Positions 43,719 to 53,041 of a stretch of DNA of 64,000 nt are shown in pieces (within the stretch, counting starts at the first letter, position 1; each line of letters opens with the position of its first letter). Below the pieces are notes generated by a model. It saw nothing but the letters and a program-made list of their open reading frames with translations, did no database searches and was not told the DNA's origin. A program made the translations under genes and the position numbers. Source of the DNA: Neobacillus ginsengisoli (GTDB taxonomy: Bacteria; Bacillota; Bacilli; Bacillales_B; DSM-18226); NCBI RefSeq assembly GCF_030813055.1, contig NZ_JAUSTW010000006.1:124001-188000 (forward strand), in the 5' to 3' direction.

Positions 43719-44731
43719 AAATTAGGGAAGCCGGAAAAATAATTGGTTTGCTTTCAACGGGGTTGAAAAACTGTATTACGGATGTCGAAGGTGTCATAGT
43801 GGGACATATTACACTGGACTTCCCCATTGATGAGTCAGGAGAGAATTATGCCTGTACAGGGGTAACGGCGATTTTGCCCCATAAAGGGAATGTATTTAAA
43901 GAAAAAGTAACAGCGGCTAGCTATGTGATTAATGGTTTTGGAAAAACAACAGGTCTCGTGCAAATAAATGAATTAGGTGTGCTCGAATCGCCTATCATGT
44001 TAACAAATACCTTTGCCGTGCCTGCGGTAACACAAGGAACGCTTGAGTATATGCTAGCGGAGAATCCGGAAATTGGCGATACCACTGGAACGATAAATGT
44101 CGTGGTTGGAGAATGTAATGACAGCTATTTAAATTCCATCCGTCAATTTCCTGTCAAACCGGAGCATGCAATCGAAGCAATAAAAGGTGCATCTGACCGT
44201 CAAGTAGATGAAGGGGCCGTTGGCGCAGGCAAAGGAATGATTTGCTTTGGCTATAAAGGAGGCATCGGTTCTTCATCACGAAAGGTTGAAGGTTATACGA
44301 TTGGCTGTCTTGTATTAAGCAATTTCGGGAAAAAGGAAGAGCTAGTAGCCTTTCGAAATGCAAAAGAGAAGGGACTTTCTGAAACCTCCGATGGTTCCAT
44401 TATCATGCTCCTCGCGACCGATGCCCCGCTAAGTGACCGCCAGCTGCGGCGCGTTGCCAAACGCTGCGGAATCGGCCTTGGGCGGACAGGCAGTCATTTT
44501 AGCCATGGCAGTGGAGATATTGTGATTGCATTTTCAACAGCTCATAAAATCGAACATTTTTCAGTGGATGGCTTAGAATCCCGAATCCAGCTTCGCGAAG
44601 ACCATCCAATCATGAATCAGCTTTTTGCAGGAGCGGCTGAGGCTGCAGAGGAAGCGATCCTCAACTCGCTGTCACAGGCGGTGACTACAAAAGGAAGAGC
44701 GGGCAGGATGGTTCAGCGAATTTTATTTTAA
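43715..44731 (+). CDS. P1 family (S58, DmpA-like) aminopeptidase
   Basis: A 338-residue self-processing Ntn hydrolase. NCITDVEGVIVGHITLD starts the fold, GECNDSYLN and GAVGAGKGMICFGYKGGIGSSS form the oxyanion region, and the cleavage site is SDGSIIMLLATDAPLS, so Gly227-Ser228 with Ser as nucleophile, as in DmpA. It differs from the Asn-Thr paralogue at 20094. Coupled with an M19 dipeptidase, it suggests a pair for unusual short peptides such as D-amino-acid or beta-linked ones. Confidence 0.9.
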   Translation: MKIREAGKIIGLLSTGLKNCITDVEGVIVGHITLDFPIDESGENYACTGVTAILPHKGNVFKEKVTAASYVINGFGKTTGLVQINELGVLESPIMLTNTFAVPAVTQGTLEYMLAENPEIGDTTGTINVVVGECNDSYLNSIRQFPVKPEHAIEAIKGASDRQVDEGAVGAGKGMICFGYKGGIGSSSRKVEGYTIGCLVLSNFGKKEELVAFRNAKEKGLSETSDGSIIMLLATDAPLSDRQLRRVAKRCGIGLGRTGSHFSHGSGDIVIAFSTAHKIEHFSVDGLESRIQLREDHPIMNQLFAGAAEAAEEAILNSLSQAVTTKGRAGRMVQRILF

Positions 44732-44750
44732 ATAGAAGGATTGATTACAT

Positions 44751-44981
44751 TTGTATCTAACGATAAAAGAAACAGCAGAATATTTGTCTGTTCCGGAGGC
44801 GACGGTCGAAAGCCTGATCCAACAGAAGAAGATTCGAACTCTATATGATGGTGAGAACTATTTGATATTTAAAGAGCAATTCAACACCCATTTAAAACAG
44901 ATGGAAAAGTATAAACATTTAATAGAAGAAATACTAAGCGAACCGATTCCTGAGGATTTAGATGTGAAGGATGAGGATTAA
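44751..44981 (+). CDS. Excisionase-like HTH protein
   Basis: A 76-residue protein whose first 50 residues are a MerR/excisionase-type winged helix: YLTIKETAEYLSVPEATVESL and IRTLYDGENYLIFKEQF. The tail is acidic (EPIPEDLDVKDED). TTG start with AAGGATTG upstream. Such HTH_17 proteins occur as phage excisionases and as chromosomal regulators. No integrase is nearby. It lies 19 nt after the S58 peptidase gene and may be the third gene of that operon. Confidence 0.78.
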   Translation: MYLTIKETAEYLSVPEATVESLIQQKKIRTLYDGENYLIFKEQFNTHLKQMEKYKHLIEEILSEPIPEDLDVKDED

Positions 44982-45098
44982 GGCATGTGAACCGTATCAT
45001 AAGTAAATGAGGTTTTTATCCGAAAATGAAAGGGACATGCAATATATTAAATGCTTGCTCGACTATAACTTTAAAAAAGACAATTACATTTAGAGTAA

Positions 45099-45144
45099 AA
45101 AGCTGTCCTATACAAAATTAATAATAAAAATATAGGACAGCTTT
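45099..45144. terminator. Bidirectional terminator
   Basis: AAAGCTGTCCTATA pairs perfectly with TATAGGACAGCTTT (14 bp). It lies between the convergent HTH and gerC genes. Confidence 0.85.
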
Positions 45145-45208
45145 ATTTTCACACATATATGTTTTAACGTTTATAATTTACACTTTCTAAAAGGTCTTAA
45201 CACAATGA

Positions 45209-46273
45209 TTATTCAATGACCCCTGATTCCGTAATCGATACATCTGCATGGACGTTCACTTTTAGATGTTGATAGTCAACATTTTCCCATTTTTTAAAAT
45301 TAAATCCTCTTGTCCGGCTTTTTACAAAATGTCCAAATCCTACAGGATCAATATCTTCTGCCTGAAACCTTTTTATTAACTTTTCACATTCAACTTCAAT
45401 GTTCTTGTGCAGATTTGTTTCTATTTGGTTAATTTCCTTTGAAGTAACGCGTTCGCCGGAGTATTCATTTAACACCGCTTTAACCTTAAGCTGTACATTT
45501 ACTGTTAATGGATTTCTTGCTGCAAGCTGCATTTTGTATTTAGAACGGATACTTTCAATTGCTGCACTTTCCTTGCCCACTTTCACCTTTAAGGTTCCTT
45601 TACTATAGTTGTCCACAAGCAGCTTGAAATAGAACATTTTCGAAGCTGGAACGGTATCCACGACACGGCCAATATTAAAAAAGCTCATTCCGCTTATTTC
45701 GATTTGATCCTCTTCAATGCTTCTTATTCGTGGAAGATAAGGTGTTTTCCCCTTTTGATAAAAATCAAATAAAAAACGTTGAAGGTTTGTTTTGGGAACA
45801 TCTTTTGTTAGCATATTATGACGAATGAGATTGGATAAATAAACAGCATTTCCTCTTTTTCCATAATTACCTTCAATTATATCCTTTGCTTCACCCTCTG
45901 TTACAGCGAGGTAAAGACCTGCACCTATGCTAGGATCGCGTTGAAATGCATCCATAAGTTCTAAAATTCCTTTTCTTGAAAGCCGTTCACCAAAAAGGAC
46001 CACTTTAAGGCTTCCTGTTACGAGCGGATCTGGAGATTGGCGCTGCACATCTCTTAAAAAGTCTCTGCTTAATGTAGAAGAGGCCGTGAAGGTTTTATTT
46101 TCCACGTGTTTATCTGGTAAATAGACAGGCACTAATGCCGTTCCGCGGATCTTATTACCAACATAATCATAGGCGCTTCCAGTTTCAAGATTGACATCGT
46201 CCAAGATCTCCTTTTGAACACACCCGGCAAGAACAATGGTAACGACAATAAGGGACATCATGATTTTATTCAT
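45209..46273 (-). CDS. Germinant receptor subunit C (GerC-type lipoprotein)
   Basis: A 354-residue lipoprotein. The signal peptide ends in the lipobox VLAGC at about residue 17. It then reads GTALVPVYLPD, GSLKVVLFGERLSRKG and a C-terminal domain with VKSRTRGFNFKKWENVDY, typical of Ger(x)C proteins. It sits in the inner spore membrane and helps nutrient sensing. Its start overlaps the GerB stop in ATGA. Last gene of the A-B-C operon. Confidence 0.92.
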   Translation of the reverse strand: MNKIMMSLIVVTIVLAGCVQKEILDDVNLETGSAYDYVGNKIRGTALVPVYLPDKHVENKTFTASSTLSRDFLRDVQRQSPDPLVTGSLKVVLFGERLSRKGILELMDAFQRDPSIGAGLYLAVTEGEAKDIIEGNYGKRGNAVYLSNLIRHNMLTKDVPKTNLQRFLFDFYQKGKTPYLPRIRSIEEDQIEISGMSFFNIGRVVDTVPASKMFYFKLLVDNYSKGTLKVKVGKESAAIESIRSKYKMQLAARNPLTVNVQLKVKAVLNEYSGERVTSKEINQIETNLHKNIEVECEKLIKRFQAEDIDPVGFGHFVKSRTRGFNFKKWENVDYQHLKVNVHADVSITESGVIE

Positions 46274-47358
46274 TTTTGCTTCACCTTCTTCACGAGAAGC
46301 ACCAGAAAAAAGAGTAAAGGGATGTATCCATAATTAATGAAAAAAGCAATTCTTCCAGTATAGGTAGTCAGGGTGTTAATGACTTCCCGTGTATTAAAAA
46401 TATTTATGGCGATTAGAATGACCAGACAAATGATAATAGCTCCCTTTTTTTGCTTTAAATTGGTCACTCTTTTTAAAATCCGGCTCCCACACCAAATAGC
46501 AATACAAAAATTTGGGAGAATAACGATATTCCAATTGGCAATGCCAATGTATTCAAACCTCTCTACAAAAGGCATTTCTACTATTTTCCACATGGTTAAG
46601 GTTGACCAAATATTCTTTTGCAGCTGTACCTCTGAAAAATAGGCAAAAGTTATAATGCTAAGCAACGTATAAAGTAAAGTAGTATAAAGGACGCCTAGAT
46701 GTGCCCATTTCTTAGATTTTTTCGGTTCCTTGATAAACGGATAAATAAACAACAATATTTCATAGCCAAGATAAGTGAAAGACATTTGATAAGCTGCCAA
46801 AAGCAAATCTTTGATCGAGTGATCAAAGATAGGAAGTAAATTTCGGAAATCAGCATACGGAATGGTAAACAAAAAAGTGAACGATAAATAGGCTGGAAGA
46901 ACGACTCCAAAGAATCCTACCCCTGTTACGGTTCTAAATCCTCCGAAAACAATGTAGATCCCTAAACCACAAAAAGCTAGGGAAAACCAAAAGGGACTAA
47001 GATCTTGAAACATCCATACTTGTATGACCTCAATAAAGGTCCGTAGCAGCGTGACAGCGAGAAGGGAAAAATATAAAACAAATGGCAGGGACAGGAGTTT
47101 GCCCAATTTCTTGCCAAATACGAAAGTATGAGCTGATACGATATCCCCATCTACGGTTTCTGCAATTTTGTAAATCATCCAAAGAATGATATGGATGCTT
47201 AAACCTGCAATAATAATCGATATCCATGCGTCATATCCAGCGGTCAGGGCGATAATGCGCTGAAAGCCAAGGACGCCGACCCCTACCTGCATAGTGTGAA
47301 CTAGAAAAAAAACTAAAAAAGGCGATATTTTTGCTTTTTCAGGTACTACTTGTTCCAT
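46270..47358 (-). CDS. Germinant receptor subunit B (GerB-type permease)
   Basis: A 362-residue ten-helix protein of the spore-germination permease family (APC fold). It begins KISPFLVFFLVHTMQVGVGV, contains GFQRIIALTAGYDAWISIII and YLGYEILLFIYPFIKEPKKS. GerB subunits bind the germinant. It lies between gerA (17 nt upstream) and gerC (4-nt overlap). Confidence 0.92.
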   Translation of the reverse strand: MEQVVPEKAKISPFLVFFLVHTMQVGVGVLGFQRIIALTAGYDAWISIIIAGLSIHIILWMIYKIAETVDGDIVSAHTFVFGKKLGKLLSLPFVLYFSLLAVTLLRTFIEVIQVWMFQDLSPFWFSLAFCGLGIYIVFGGFRTVTGVGFFGVVLPAYLSFTFLFTIPYADFRNLLPIFDHSIKDLLLAAYQMSFTYLGYEILLFIYPFIKEPKKSKKWAHLGVLYTTLLYTLLSIITFAYFSEVQLQKNIWSTLTMWKIVEMPFVERFEYIGIANWNIVILPNFCIAIWCGSRILKRVTNLKQKKGAIIICLVILIAINIFNTREVINTLTTYTGRIAFFINYGYIPLLFFLVLLVKKVKQK

Positions 47359-47375
47359 AGCCCAACACCCGCCTC

Positions 47376-48863
47376 CTATTCGTCAATATCTCTTTTTTCT
47401 TTTTTTTCTTTTACGGTATAACGAACAGGGTTTTGTGTCCTTAAATAATCCGGTCTTAAAGATTGTTTGCTGAATGGGAGCCTAATAAGAGAATCCTTAA
47501 GATCCTTTACTCTTGGTGGATATATTGGTTCTAAGAAAGGCCTATTGAGAGAAGTAAGCCGTATTAAGTGTGCCATTAAGAAGCAAAAACAAAAAACGAT
47601 TCCAAGCAGCCCCCAAAGTTCTGCAAAAAACAAAAAGGGAAAACGCAGTAAACGAATGGCGTTACCCATTTTATAAACAGGAGTTGTAAAAGATGCCAGT
47701 GCAGCAAGCGCCACAATAATCAGGAGGACATTACTAGTCAGCCCTGCTTCGACAGAGGCCGTTCCAATAACGATACCGCCTACGATACCGATCGTCTGGC
47801 CAACCTTGGTCGGAAGACGTGCACCCGCTTCCCTAAGTAGTTCAATGGTCAATTCCAAAAATAAGGCTTCCAAAATGGGAGGGAGCGGAATTTCACGCCG
47901 GGAGGTTACTAAGGTATTCATTAAATCCTTTGGTATGAGTTCATAATGGTACGATAAGGTTGCAACATAAATAGGCGTAATTAAAATAGAAAACGCAACG
48001 GCGAACAGCCGAATCAGTCGGAAAAATGAGGATAACATCCAATTTAGGAAATAATCCTCAAAGGAACTAAAGAATTCAACCAGCGTTGTTGGTGCAATCA
48101 GCGCATGCGGAGACCCATCAACGAGTATGGCAATTTTCCCTTCTGCCAAAATGGCTGTTACCCTGTCCGGACGCTCCGAATCCAGAAGCTGCGGAAAGGG
48201 TGAATTTTTATTATCGGATATTAATTGGACGATGTAGGAACTATCGGTAAGCGCATCGAATTGAATACTTTTTATCCGTTCCTTAACGGTTTGGACATTG
48301 GCTGGATCTGCAATGCCGTCAATGTGAAGAATCGAAATTTTTGTTTTTGAAAGAGATCCAACTGTTACGTCTTCAATAATCAGTTCTTTAATAGGAAGCC
48401 TTTTGCGAATTAGGTTTACATTTTGCTCTACCGATTCGACAAAAGCCTCCTTCGGCCCGATAACGCTAAATTCAACCTCCGGCGGAGCAATGCTGCGAAC
48501 AAGCTCCTTTTGAGCAGCTATAAATGCAAAATTTCCCTTGTCTGAATCTATGGTAAAAAGGACATATCCATTAAACAATTTCTGTTCGATTACGCTAGGA
48601 TCATTGCTGATTTCTACATCTGCAATTGGGATGATTTTCTTTACATCCTCGATTGTTTCGAAGGGTTTCTCTATTAAATAGGGAAGCGCATTATTCTGTA
48701 GAATCGCTTCGTCTATAAGAGAAGAAATAAACGAAAAAGAAAAACGCCTGTTTGTTTGTTGGTTGATATAATCAACCTTTTTATAATCATTTGAGCGCTG
48801 AAGATAGTGTTCCAGCGATTCTTTTTCATCCTTTTGTTCCTGCTTTTTTGTAAACCAGCCCAT
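47376..48863 (-). CDS. Germinant receptor subunit A (GerA-type)
   Basis: A 495-residue inner-spore-membrane protein. An N-terminal cytosolic domain (to about 240) contains LIEDVTVGSLSKTKISILHI and LLDSERPDRVTAILAEGKIA, then DGSPHALIAPTTLVEFF leads into four to six membrane helices with REIPLPPILEALFLELTIEL, GARLPTKVGQTIGIVGGIVI and TPVYKMGNAIRLLRFPF. GerA subunits oligomerise into an ion channel during germination. ATG 48863 is preferred to TTG 48866 for spacing to GGTGAG. It would be expected under sigma G; I see no convincing sigma G promoter. Confidence 0.93.
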   Translation of the reverse strand: MGWFTKKQEQKDEKESLEHYLQRSNDYKKVDYINQQTNRRFSFSFISSLIDEAILQNNALPYLIEKPFETIEDVKKIIPIADVEISNDPSVIEQKLFNGYVLFTIDSDKGNFAFIAAQKELVRSIAPPEVEFSVIGPKEAFVESVEQNVNLIRKRLPIKELIIEDVTVGSLSKTKISILHIDGIADPANVQTVKERIKSIQFDALTDSSYIVQLISDNKNSPFPQLLDSERPDRVTAILAEGKIAILVDGSPHALIAPTTLVEFFSSFEDYFLNWMLSSFFRLIRLFAVAFSILITPIYVATLSYHYELIPKDLMNTLVTSRREIPLPPILEALFLELTIELLREAGARLPTKVGQTIGIVGGIVIGTASVEAGLTSNVLLIIVALAALASFTTPVYKMGNAIRLLRFPFLFFAELWGLLGIVFCFCFLMAHLIRLTSLNRPFLEPIYPPRVKDLKDSLIRLPFSKQSLRPDYLRTQNPVRYTVKEKKEKRDIDE

Positions 48864-49065
48864 CAAGTCGTCTCACCGCCTTACTCAGCATCCTATTTTA
48901 TTATTTCCTTAACTGGAAGGATTATGAATGCTTGCAAATTTGGGAAGTTTGTATATTTTAATAAAAGTTCTTATGTTGGTGGATAATTGTTTGAGCAGAA
49001 GAATTTATATGAGAAAAATAAAGAGTATAATAATAAGAAAATAATAGCTAACAGGGGTAGAATTC

Positions 49066-50334
49066 TTGGAAAAACAAAATAGCAAATATAGATGGGTTGT
49101 TTTTGCAACTGTATTGTTAACCTATTTTTTAATCGTGACACAACGAACAGCACCGGGACTAATTTCCGATCAATTGATGAAGGACTTCAATGTTTCAGCA
49201 GCAACCATAGGATTACTTACGAGTATACAATTTTTGGCCTACGCAGGCTTCCAAATTCCAATTGGGATCCTGTCCGACCGTTTTGGTCCTAATCATTTTC
49301 TTATCGGTGGGGCATTACTTAACGGTTTAGGTACTTTAGTCTACAGTCTTGCACCCAATGAATTTGGTTTACTTCTTGCCAGATTACTGGTGGGAATGGG
49401 GGATGCGACCATTTGGGTGAATTTGGTATTGATATTAAGCCAATGGTTTAAAGTGAAAGAATTTGTTGGGTTACTTGGCCTTGCGGGAATGGCGGGGAGT
49501 CTTGGCTCCTTGATGGCGACCGTTCCATTTTCAGCTTGGATTGCCTTATCCGGCTGGAGAGCTCCATTTTTTACAATGGGAATTCTGTTATGCCTTTGTG
49601 GATTTCTTCTTTACTATGTTCTTGTAAAAAAATCAAAACAAATTATAAAAAACAATTCTCTAACTGTAAAACCCGAGAAAAAACGTGAAAAAACTCTGAT
49701 AATGCTACGACGTATCTTTTCTGATCGGCAAGCATGGGCAACATTCCTATGTCACTTTGGTCTTGTCGGTACTTATGTAGGGTTTATTGGTTCGTGGGCA
49801 GTACCTTATGGGATGCATGTGTATGGTATGACACGTTCAGGTGCGAGTCAGCTTATTATGGTCGGTCTTTTTGGAGCCATTATTGGCGCTCCGCTAACAA
49901 GTTGGAGTTCAAGCCGTTTAGAATCGATAAAACGTCCCTATATTGTTGCTCACATGATCGTTTTTTTAAGTTGGATTGCGTTTCTTTTATTTAGCGGGAA
50001 GCCGCCAATCTACATGCTTATTATTCTTTTCTTTATCATTGGTTACGGAAATGGTTCAAGTTCGTTGACATTTGCCGTCGTTCGAAAATCGTTTCCAATG
50101 AAAGAGGTTGGAGTTATCTCAGGATTTGCGAATACCGGAGGATTTTTAAGTGCTGTCCTTTTACCAAGTATTTTTGGAAAGGTATTAGACCATTTTCGAA
50201 TTGATGCAAGTAGTGTTGGATATCACTATGGTTTTATAATTCCGGTTATTTTTTCAATGGTTGGTTTGATTGGAGGATTTCTCATTAAGGAACAACGCCG
50301 GGAAGTCGAGCAAACAAGGGAATCAATGATTTAG
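49066..50334 (+). CDS. Major facilitator superfamily transporter
   Basis: A 422-residue twelve-helix transporter. Motif A reads GILSDRFGPNHFLIGG after helix 2 and RLLVGMGDATIWVN follows in helix 4. TAPGLISDQLMKDFNVSAAT near the start is typical of nitrate/sugar-acid-type MFS members with a conserved first loop. The substrate is unknown. TTG start with AGGGG upstream. Monocistronic. Confidence 0.88.
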   Translation: MEKQNSKYRWVVFATVLLTYFLIVTQRTAPGLISDQLMKDFNVSAATIGLLTSIQFLAYAGFQIPIGILSDRFGPNHFLIGGALLNGLGTLVYSLAPNEFGLLLARLLVGMGDATIWVNLVLILSQWFKVKEFVGLLGLAGMAGSLGSLMATVPFSAWIALSGWRAPFFTMGILLCLCGFLLYYVLVKKSKQIIKNNSLTVKPEKKREKTLIMLRRIFSDRQAWATFLCHFGLVGTYVGFIGSWAVPYGMHVYGMTRSGASQLIMVGLFGAIIGAPLTSWSSSRLESIKRPYIVAHMIVFLSWIAFLLFSGKPPIYMLIILFFIIGYGNGSSSLTFAVVRKSFPMKEVGVISGFANTGGFLSAVLLPSIFGKVLDHFRIDASSVGYHYGFIIPVIFSMVGLIGGFLIKEQRREVEQTRESMI

Positions 50335-50335
50335 G

Positions 50336-50383
50336 AAAAATGAAACATCAAAAAATAAACTCTTTTGATGTTTCATTTTTTTT
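50336..50383 (+). terminator. Terminator of the MFS gene
   Basis: AAAAATGAAACATCAAAA pairs perfectly with TTTTGATGTTTCATTTTT (18 bp) and is followed by more T. Confidence 0.85.
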
Positions 50384-50454
50384 CACTCCGGCTCTTTTAA
50401 ATACAATCCACTGTCCCTAACTTAATTACAATATAAAAGAATCGAGGCCGGAAA

Positions 50455-50835
50455 ATGAGGAATATATTTTTAAAAAGAATTTATGAACCCTATGATAAAA
50501 CGGATGGCATACGAATTTTAATTGACCGGCTGTGGCCGCGCGGGATTTCCAAAGAAGATGCAAAATTGGCGTTTTGGCTAAAGGACATCGCTCCAAGTAA
50601 TGAGCTTCGAAAATTATTTTGCCATAAGCCGGAGCGATTTGAAGAGTTCCGAAGCAACTACCTTACTGAGCTTCAATCGAATGAAACGCAATCACTGGCT
50701 GTAGAGGAAATTATCAGCTTATCCCAAACCGGAACGGTCACCCTTTTATACGGTGCTAAGGACCCGATTTATAACCATGCCCAAGTCCTACAGGAAGAGC
50801 TCCGCAAAAGATTAAATGAAAAAATCGACCGCTGA
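50455..50835 (+). CDS. DUF488 family protein (YeaO-like)
   Basis: A 126-residue protein with FLKRIYEPYDKTDGIRILID, RLWPRGISKEDAKLAFWLKD, the Cys-His pair FCHKPERFEEF and LLYGAKDPIYNHAQVLQEEL. This is the YeaO branch of DUF488, whose biochemical role is not established. The stop codon lies within the terminator stem. A single-gene unit. Confidence 0.88.
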   Translation: MRNIFLKRIYEPYDKTDGIRILIDRLWPRGISKEDAKLAFWLKDIAPSNELRKLFCHKPERFEEFRSNYLTELQSNETQSLAVEEIISLSQTGTVTLLYGAKDPIYNHAQVLQEELRKRLNEKIDR

Positions 50836-50854
50836 TAAAAAGGTCGATTTTTTC
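50820..50854. terminator. Bidirectional terminator between convergent genes
   Basis: AAAATCGACC pairs with GGTCGATTTT across an 11-nt loop, with T and A runs outside. Confidence 0.85.
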
Positions 50855-50856
50855 AT

Positions 50857-51504
50857 TTAAATTACATATAGGAAAACACATAAGAAATGTGCCAGGCTGC
50901 CAAGCAAAATGAAAATATGGAAAATCTCATGAAAACCCATAAATTTCAATTTTAAAAATTTTGGCTTAGCTCCGTAAATCACACCGCCGATTGTGTAGAA
51001 TATGCCTCCCAAAAATAGCAGGAACAAACCGTACGGATTTAAACTGCCTGTCAGTGGGGAGGAAACGAAGACAATCATCCAGCCCATCGCCAAATACAAA
51101 GCTGTAGAAATCCAGCGGGGGCATTTAAACCATACCATTTTAAAAACAACCCCGCAGATTGCAACTGAGGCAATAATCGAAAATAAAATCCACCCCGTTT
51201 GTCCATTCAAGCTTATAAAGCAAAAAGGGGTGTATGTGCCGGCAATCAGAATGAAAATCATTGAATGGTCGAGTCGGCGTAAAAAGGCGATAACTTTATC
51301 TCTAGCTATCACCATGTGATAGGTTGCTGAAGCCGAATAAAGAAGAATCATGCTAACACCGAAAATGATTACAGCTGAGAGTGTAAGTGAAGATGGTGTT
51401 GTCATTGCTGCTTTAATCACCATCGCAAGGAGTCCGACAAACGATAAAATGGCTCCCGCTAAATGGGTTAATCCATTGATAGGTTCCCGAATGTATTGGT
51501 TCAT
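50857..51504 (-). CDS. Hemolysin III family (PAQR-type) membrane protein
   Basis: A 215-residue seven-helix protein. Hallmarks are REPINGLTHLAGAILSFVG, SASATYHMV (Ser and His), RLDHSMIFILIAGTYTP (Asp and His) and the C-terminal GFHEIFHIFILLGSLAHF, the putative zinc-hydrolase residues of the PAQR/HlyIII family. Likely tied to membrane homeostasis. ATG 51504 follows GGGAGG; the extension to 51522 precedes that site. Its leader carries a perfect palindrome. Confidence 0.9.
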   Translation of the reverse strand: MNQYIREPINGLTHLAGAILSFVGLLAMVIKAAMTTPSSLTLSAVIIFGVSMILLYSASATYHMVIARDKVIAFLRRLDHSMIFILIAGTYTPFCFISLNGQTGWILFSIIASVAICGVVFKMVWFKCPRWISTALYLAMGWMIVFVSSPLTGSLNPYGLFLLFLGGIFYTIGGVIYGAKPKFLKLKFMGFHEIFHIFILLGSLAHFLCVFLYVI

Positions 51505-51523
51505 TTGAAATACCTCCCGCACA

Positions 51524-51600
51524 ATATGTAGTTTTGATAACTACATATAATCATACTAACAAAACGTGAACTAGTCAATCATTACTTTAGTATGTATAAT
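51524..51600. promoter_or_regulatory. Divergent promoters with a 25-bp palindromic operator
   Basis: For hlyIII (minus): TTGACT, 17-nt spacer, TATGAT (51555-51550). The perfect palindrome ATATGTAGTT-TTGAT-AACTACATAT (51524-51548) covers the expected transcription start. For the DUF1836 gene (plus): TAGTCA (51572-51577), 17-nt spacer, TATAAT (51595-51600). The two -35 boxes overlap. The ATGTAG-CTACAT arms resemble PadR-family sites, but the regulator is not in the window. Confidence 0.65.
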
Positions 51601-51634
51601 AAAAGCAGATATTAATTAGAACGGGGTTTTTAGC

Positions 51635-52225
51635 ATGGACAATATCAAGACGATTCTCGAACAACTTGGTCTGGAAACAAGCCTTACCTTAGAAGAAATC
51701 CCCCATATAGATTTGTACATGGACCAAGTAATTCAATTATTTGAAAACAAATTCGGAGATTCCAAGAGGAATGAAGAAGAAAAAGTTTTAACCAAAACAA
51801 TGATCAATAACTATGCCAAAGGCAAGGTGATTTTTCCGATTAAAAACAAAAAGTATTCGAAAGAGCATCTTATATTAATGAGCCTGATTTATCAGCTGAA
51901 AGGTGCTTTATCGATTAGTGATATTAAAACAACGCTTGATAGGATCAATAAAAAGCTTATAAAAGAGGAGGGCAATATTGACTCCTTTTATCAAAGCTAT
52001 TTAAATCTTACCGGCAAAAATGTTGGTGACTTTAAAGCGGATATGGATGCCAGGGTGAAGGAAGTAAAGAATGAAGTAATCAAGATGGAGGATGGTGACT
52101 CTCCGAATCTTGATCAGGTATTAATGATTGCTACTCTCGTTCATATGAGTAACTTATATCGAAGAGTTGCCGAAAAACTTGTCGATGAAATGGTAATAGA
52201 AAAAGATGGGAAGCGCCAAAGGTGA
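51635..52225 (+). CDS. DUF1836 domain protein
   Basis: A 196-residue soluble protein. The conserved region reads LTKTMINNYAKGKVIFPIKN and YSKEHLILMSLIYQLKGALS, the DUF1836 core, which looks like a winged-helix DNA-binding fold. Function is uncharacterised. ATG with a modest ribosome site (ACGGGG). It is divergent from hlyIII. Confidence 0.85.
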   Translation: MDNIKTILEQLGLETSLTLEEIPHIDLYMDQVIQLFENKFGDSKRNEEEKVLTKTMINNYAKGKVIFPIKNKKYSKEHLILMSLIYQLKGALSISDIKTTLDRINKKLIKEEGNIDSFYQSYLNLTGKNVGDFKADMDARVKEVKNEVIKMEDGDSPNLDQVLMIATLVHMSNLYRRVAEKLVDEMVIEKDGKRQR

Positions 52226-52302
52226 TTTAATTTGCTATCCACAGGTACATACATAATTTTGCCCGGCATGTAAATACTATCGTATGTTTGGAGGTGACAA
52301 CA

Positions 52303-52617
52303 ATGGAACAAAAGGATTTTGAAAAAATTTATGATCAGTATAGACAGCAAAGTGAACAGCTAGCCCAAGTGGAAGCAAATCAAGGCAATGTTGATGGAAA
52401 AGAAGAGTTCGTAGCAGTGAGAAAAAATCACGATGGGGACATTATAGCCTTTAAGACGAGCTCGGGACGTGAGCTGGATTATCTCACGGCATTAGATGAA
52501 GCGAAAGCAGGAAAAGTTGCACATATTGATGTTTTTCATAAATATGGAAGAGACATCATTCGCAGCGAACCGGATGGGATAAAAGAAAATAATCTGGACC
52601 GCTTACCTGAGTTTTAA
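52303..52617 (+). CDS. DUF3892 family protein
   Basis: A 104-residue protein. The last two thirds carry EEFVAVRKNHDGDIIAFKTS, SGRELDYLTALDEAKAGKVA and HIDVFHKYGRDIIRSEPDG, the DUF3892 pattern found in Bacillus small proteins. Function unknown. ATG 52303 follows GGAGGTGA; the in-frame TTG 52288 overlaps that site. Confidence 0.88.
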   Translation: MEQKDFEKIYDQYRQQSEQLAQVEANQGNVDGKEEFVAVRKNHDGDIIAFKTSSGRELDYLTALDEAKAGKVAHIDVFHKYGRDIIRSEPDGIKENNLDRLPEF

Positions 52618-52653
52618 AAAATGAGTGGTATTTTAATACTACTCATTTTTTTT
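52616..52653 (+). terminator. Terminator of the DUF3892 gene
   Basis: AAAATGAGT-GTATT pairs with AATAC-ACTCATTTT with one mismatch, followed by T. Confidence 0.75.
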
Positions 52654-52671
52654 GGATGAATTCATTCCCTC

Positions 52672-52956
52672 TTATCTTTTTCTCCCTTTCCTTACACCCA
52701 AATAAAAAACTACCAAACTATATGCAGCGAATCCGAATATAGCCATAATAACTTTCTTATGCAATTTCCATAGTAAGACCATAGTGGATGTAAGAGTTCC
52801 TTTTGTATGTAAATAGTAAAGATAAACAAATAGCAGGGAAAAGAGAATAAGCAGGATAACCTTCAGTAACCGAAATAAATCTACATTTTCCGGAAAGGGT
52901 TTTACTTTTTTCCTCGGATTAGAGGATGACGTTTTGTTAGTTCTTGTTTCGGCCAT
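52672..52956 (-). CDS. Small two-helix membrane protein
   Basis: A 94-residue protein of unknown function. A basic N-terminal tail (NPRKKVKPFPENV) is followed by two helices (about 28-48 and 68-86) and a positive C-terminus (RKGRKR). GAGGAG lies 6 nt before the ATG, so translation is well supported. I do not recognise the family. Confidence 0.7.
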   Translation of the reverse strand: MAETRTNKTSSSNPRKKVKPFPENVDLFRLLKVILLILFSLLFVYLYYLHTKGTLTSTMVLLWKLHKKVIMAIFGFAAYSLVVFYLGVRKGRKR

Positions 52957-53041
52957 AAATTTCTCCTCGCTTCTTGCTATTGTAGGAAATGAATACTTAT
53001 GTTTAATAATAGATTATCAGGCAAAAATTTTAAATAAATAA

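Noticed and set aside
48900..48960. Possible sigma G promoter before gerA
   Set aside because: A CATTCATA-like -10 is present but the -35 spacing is wrong.
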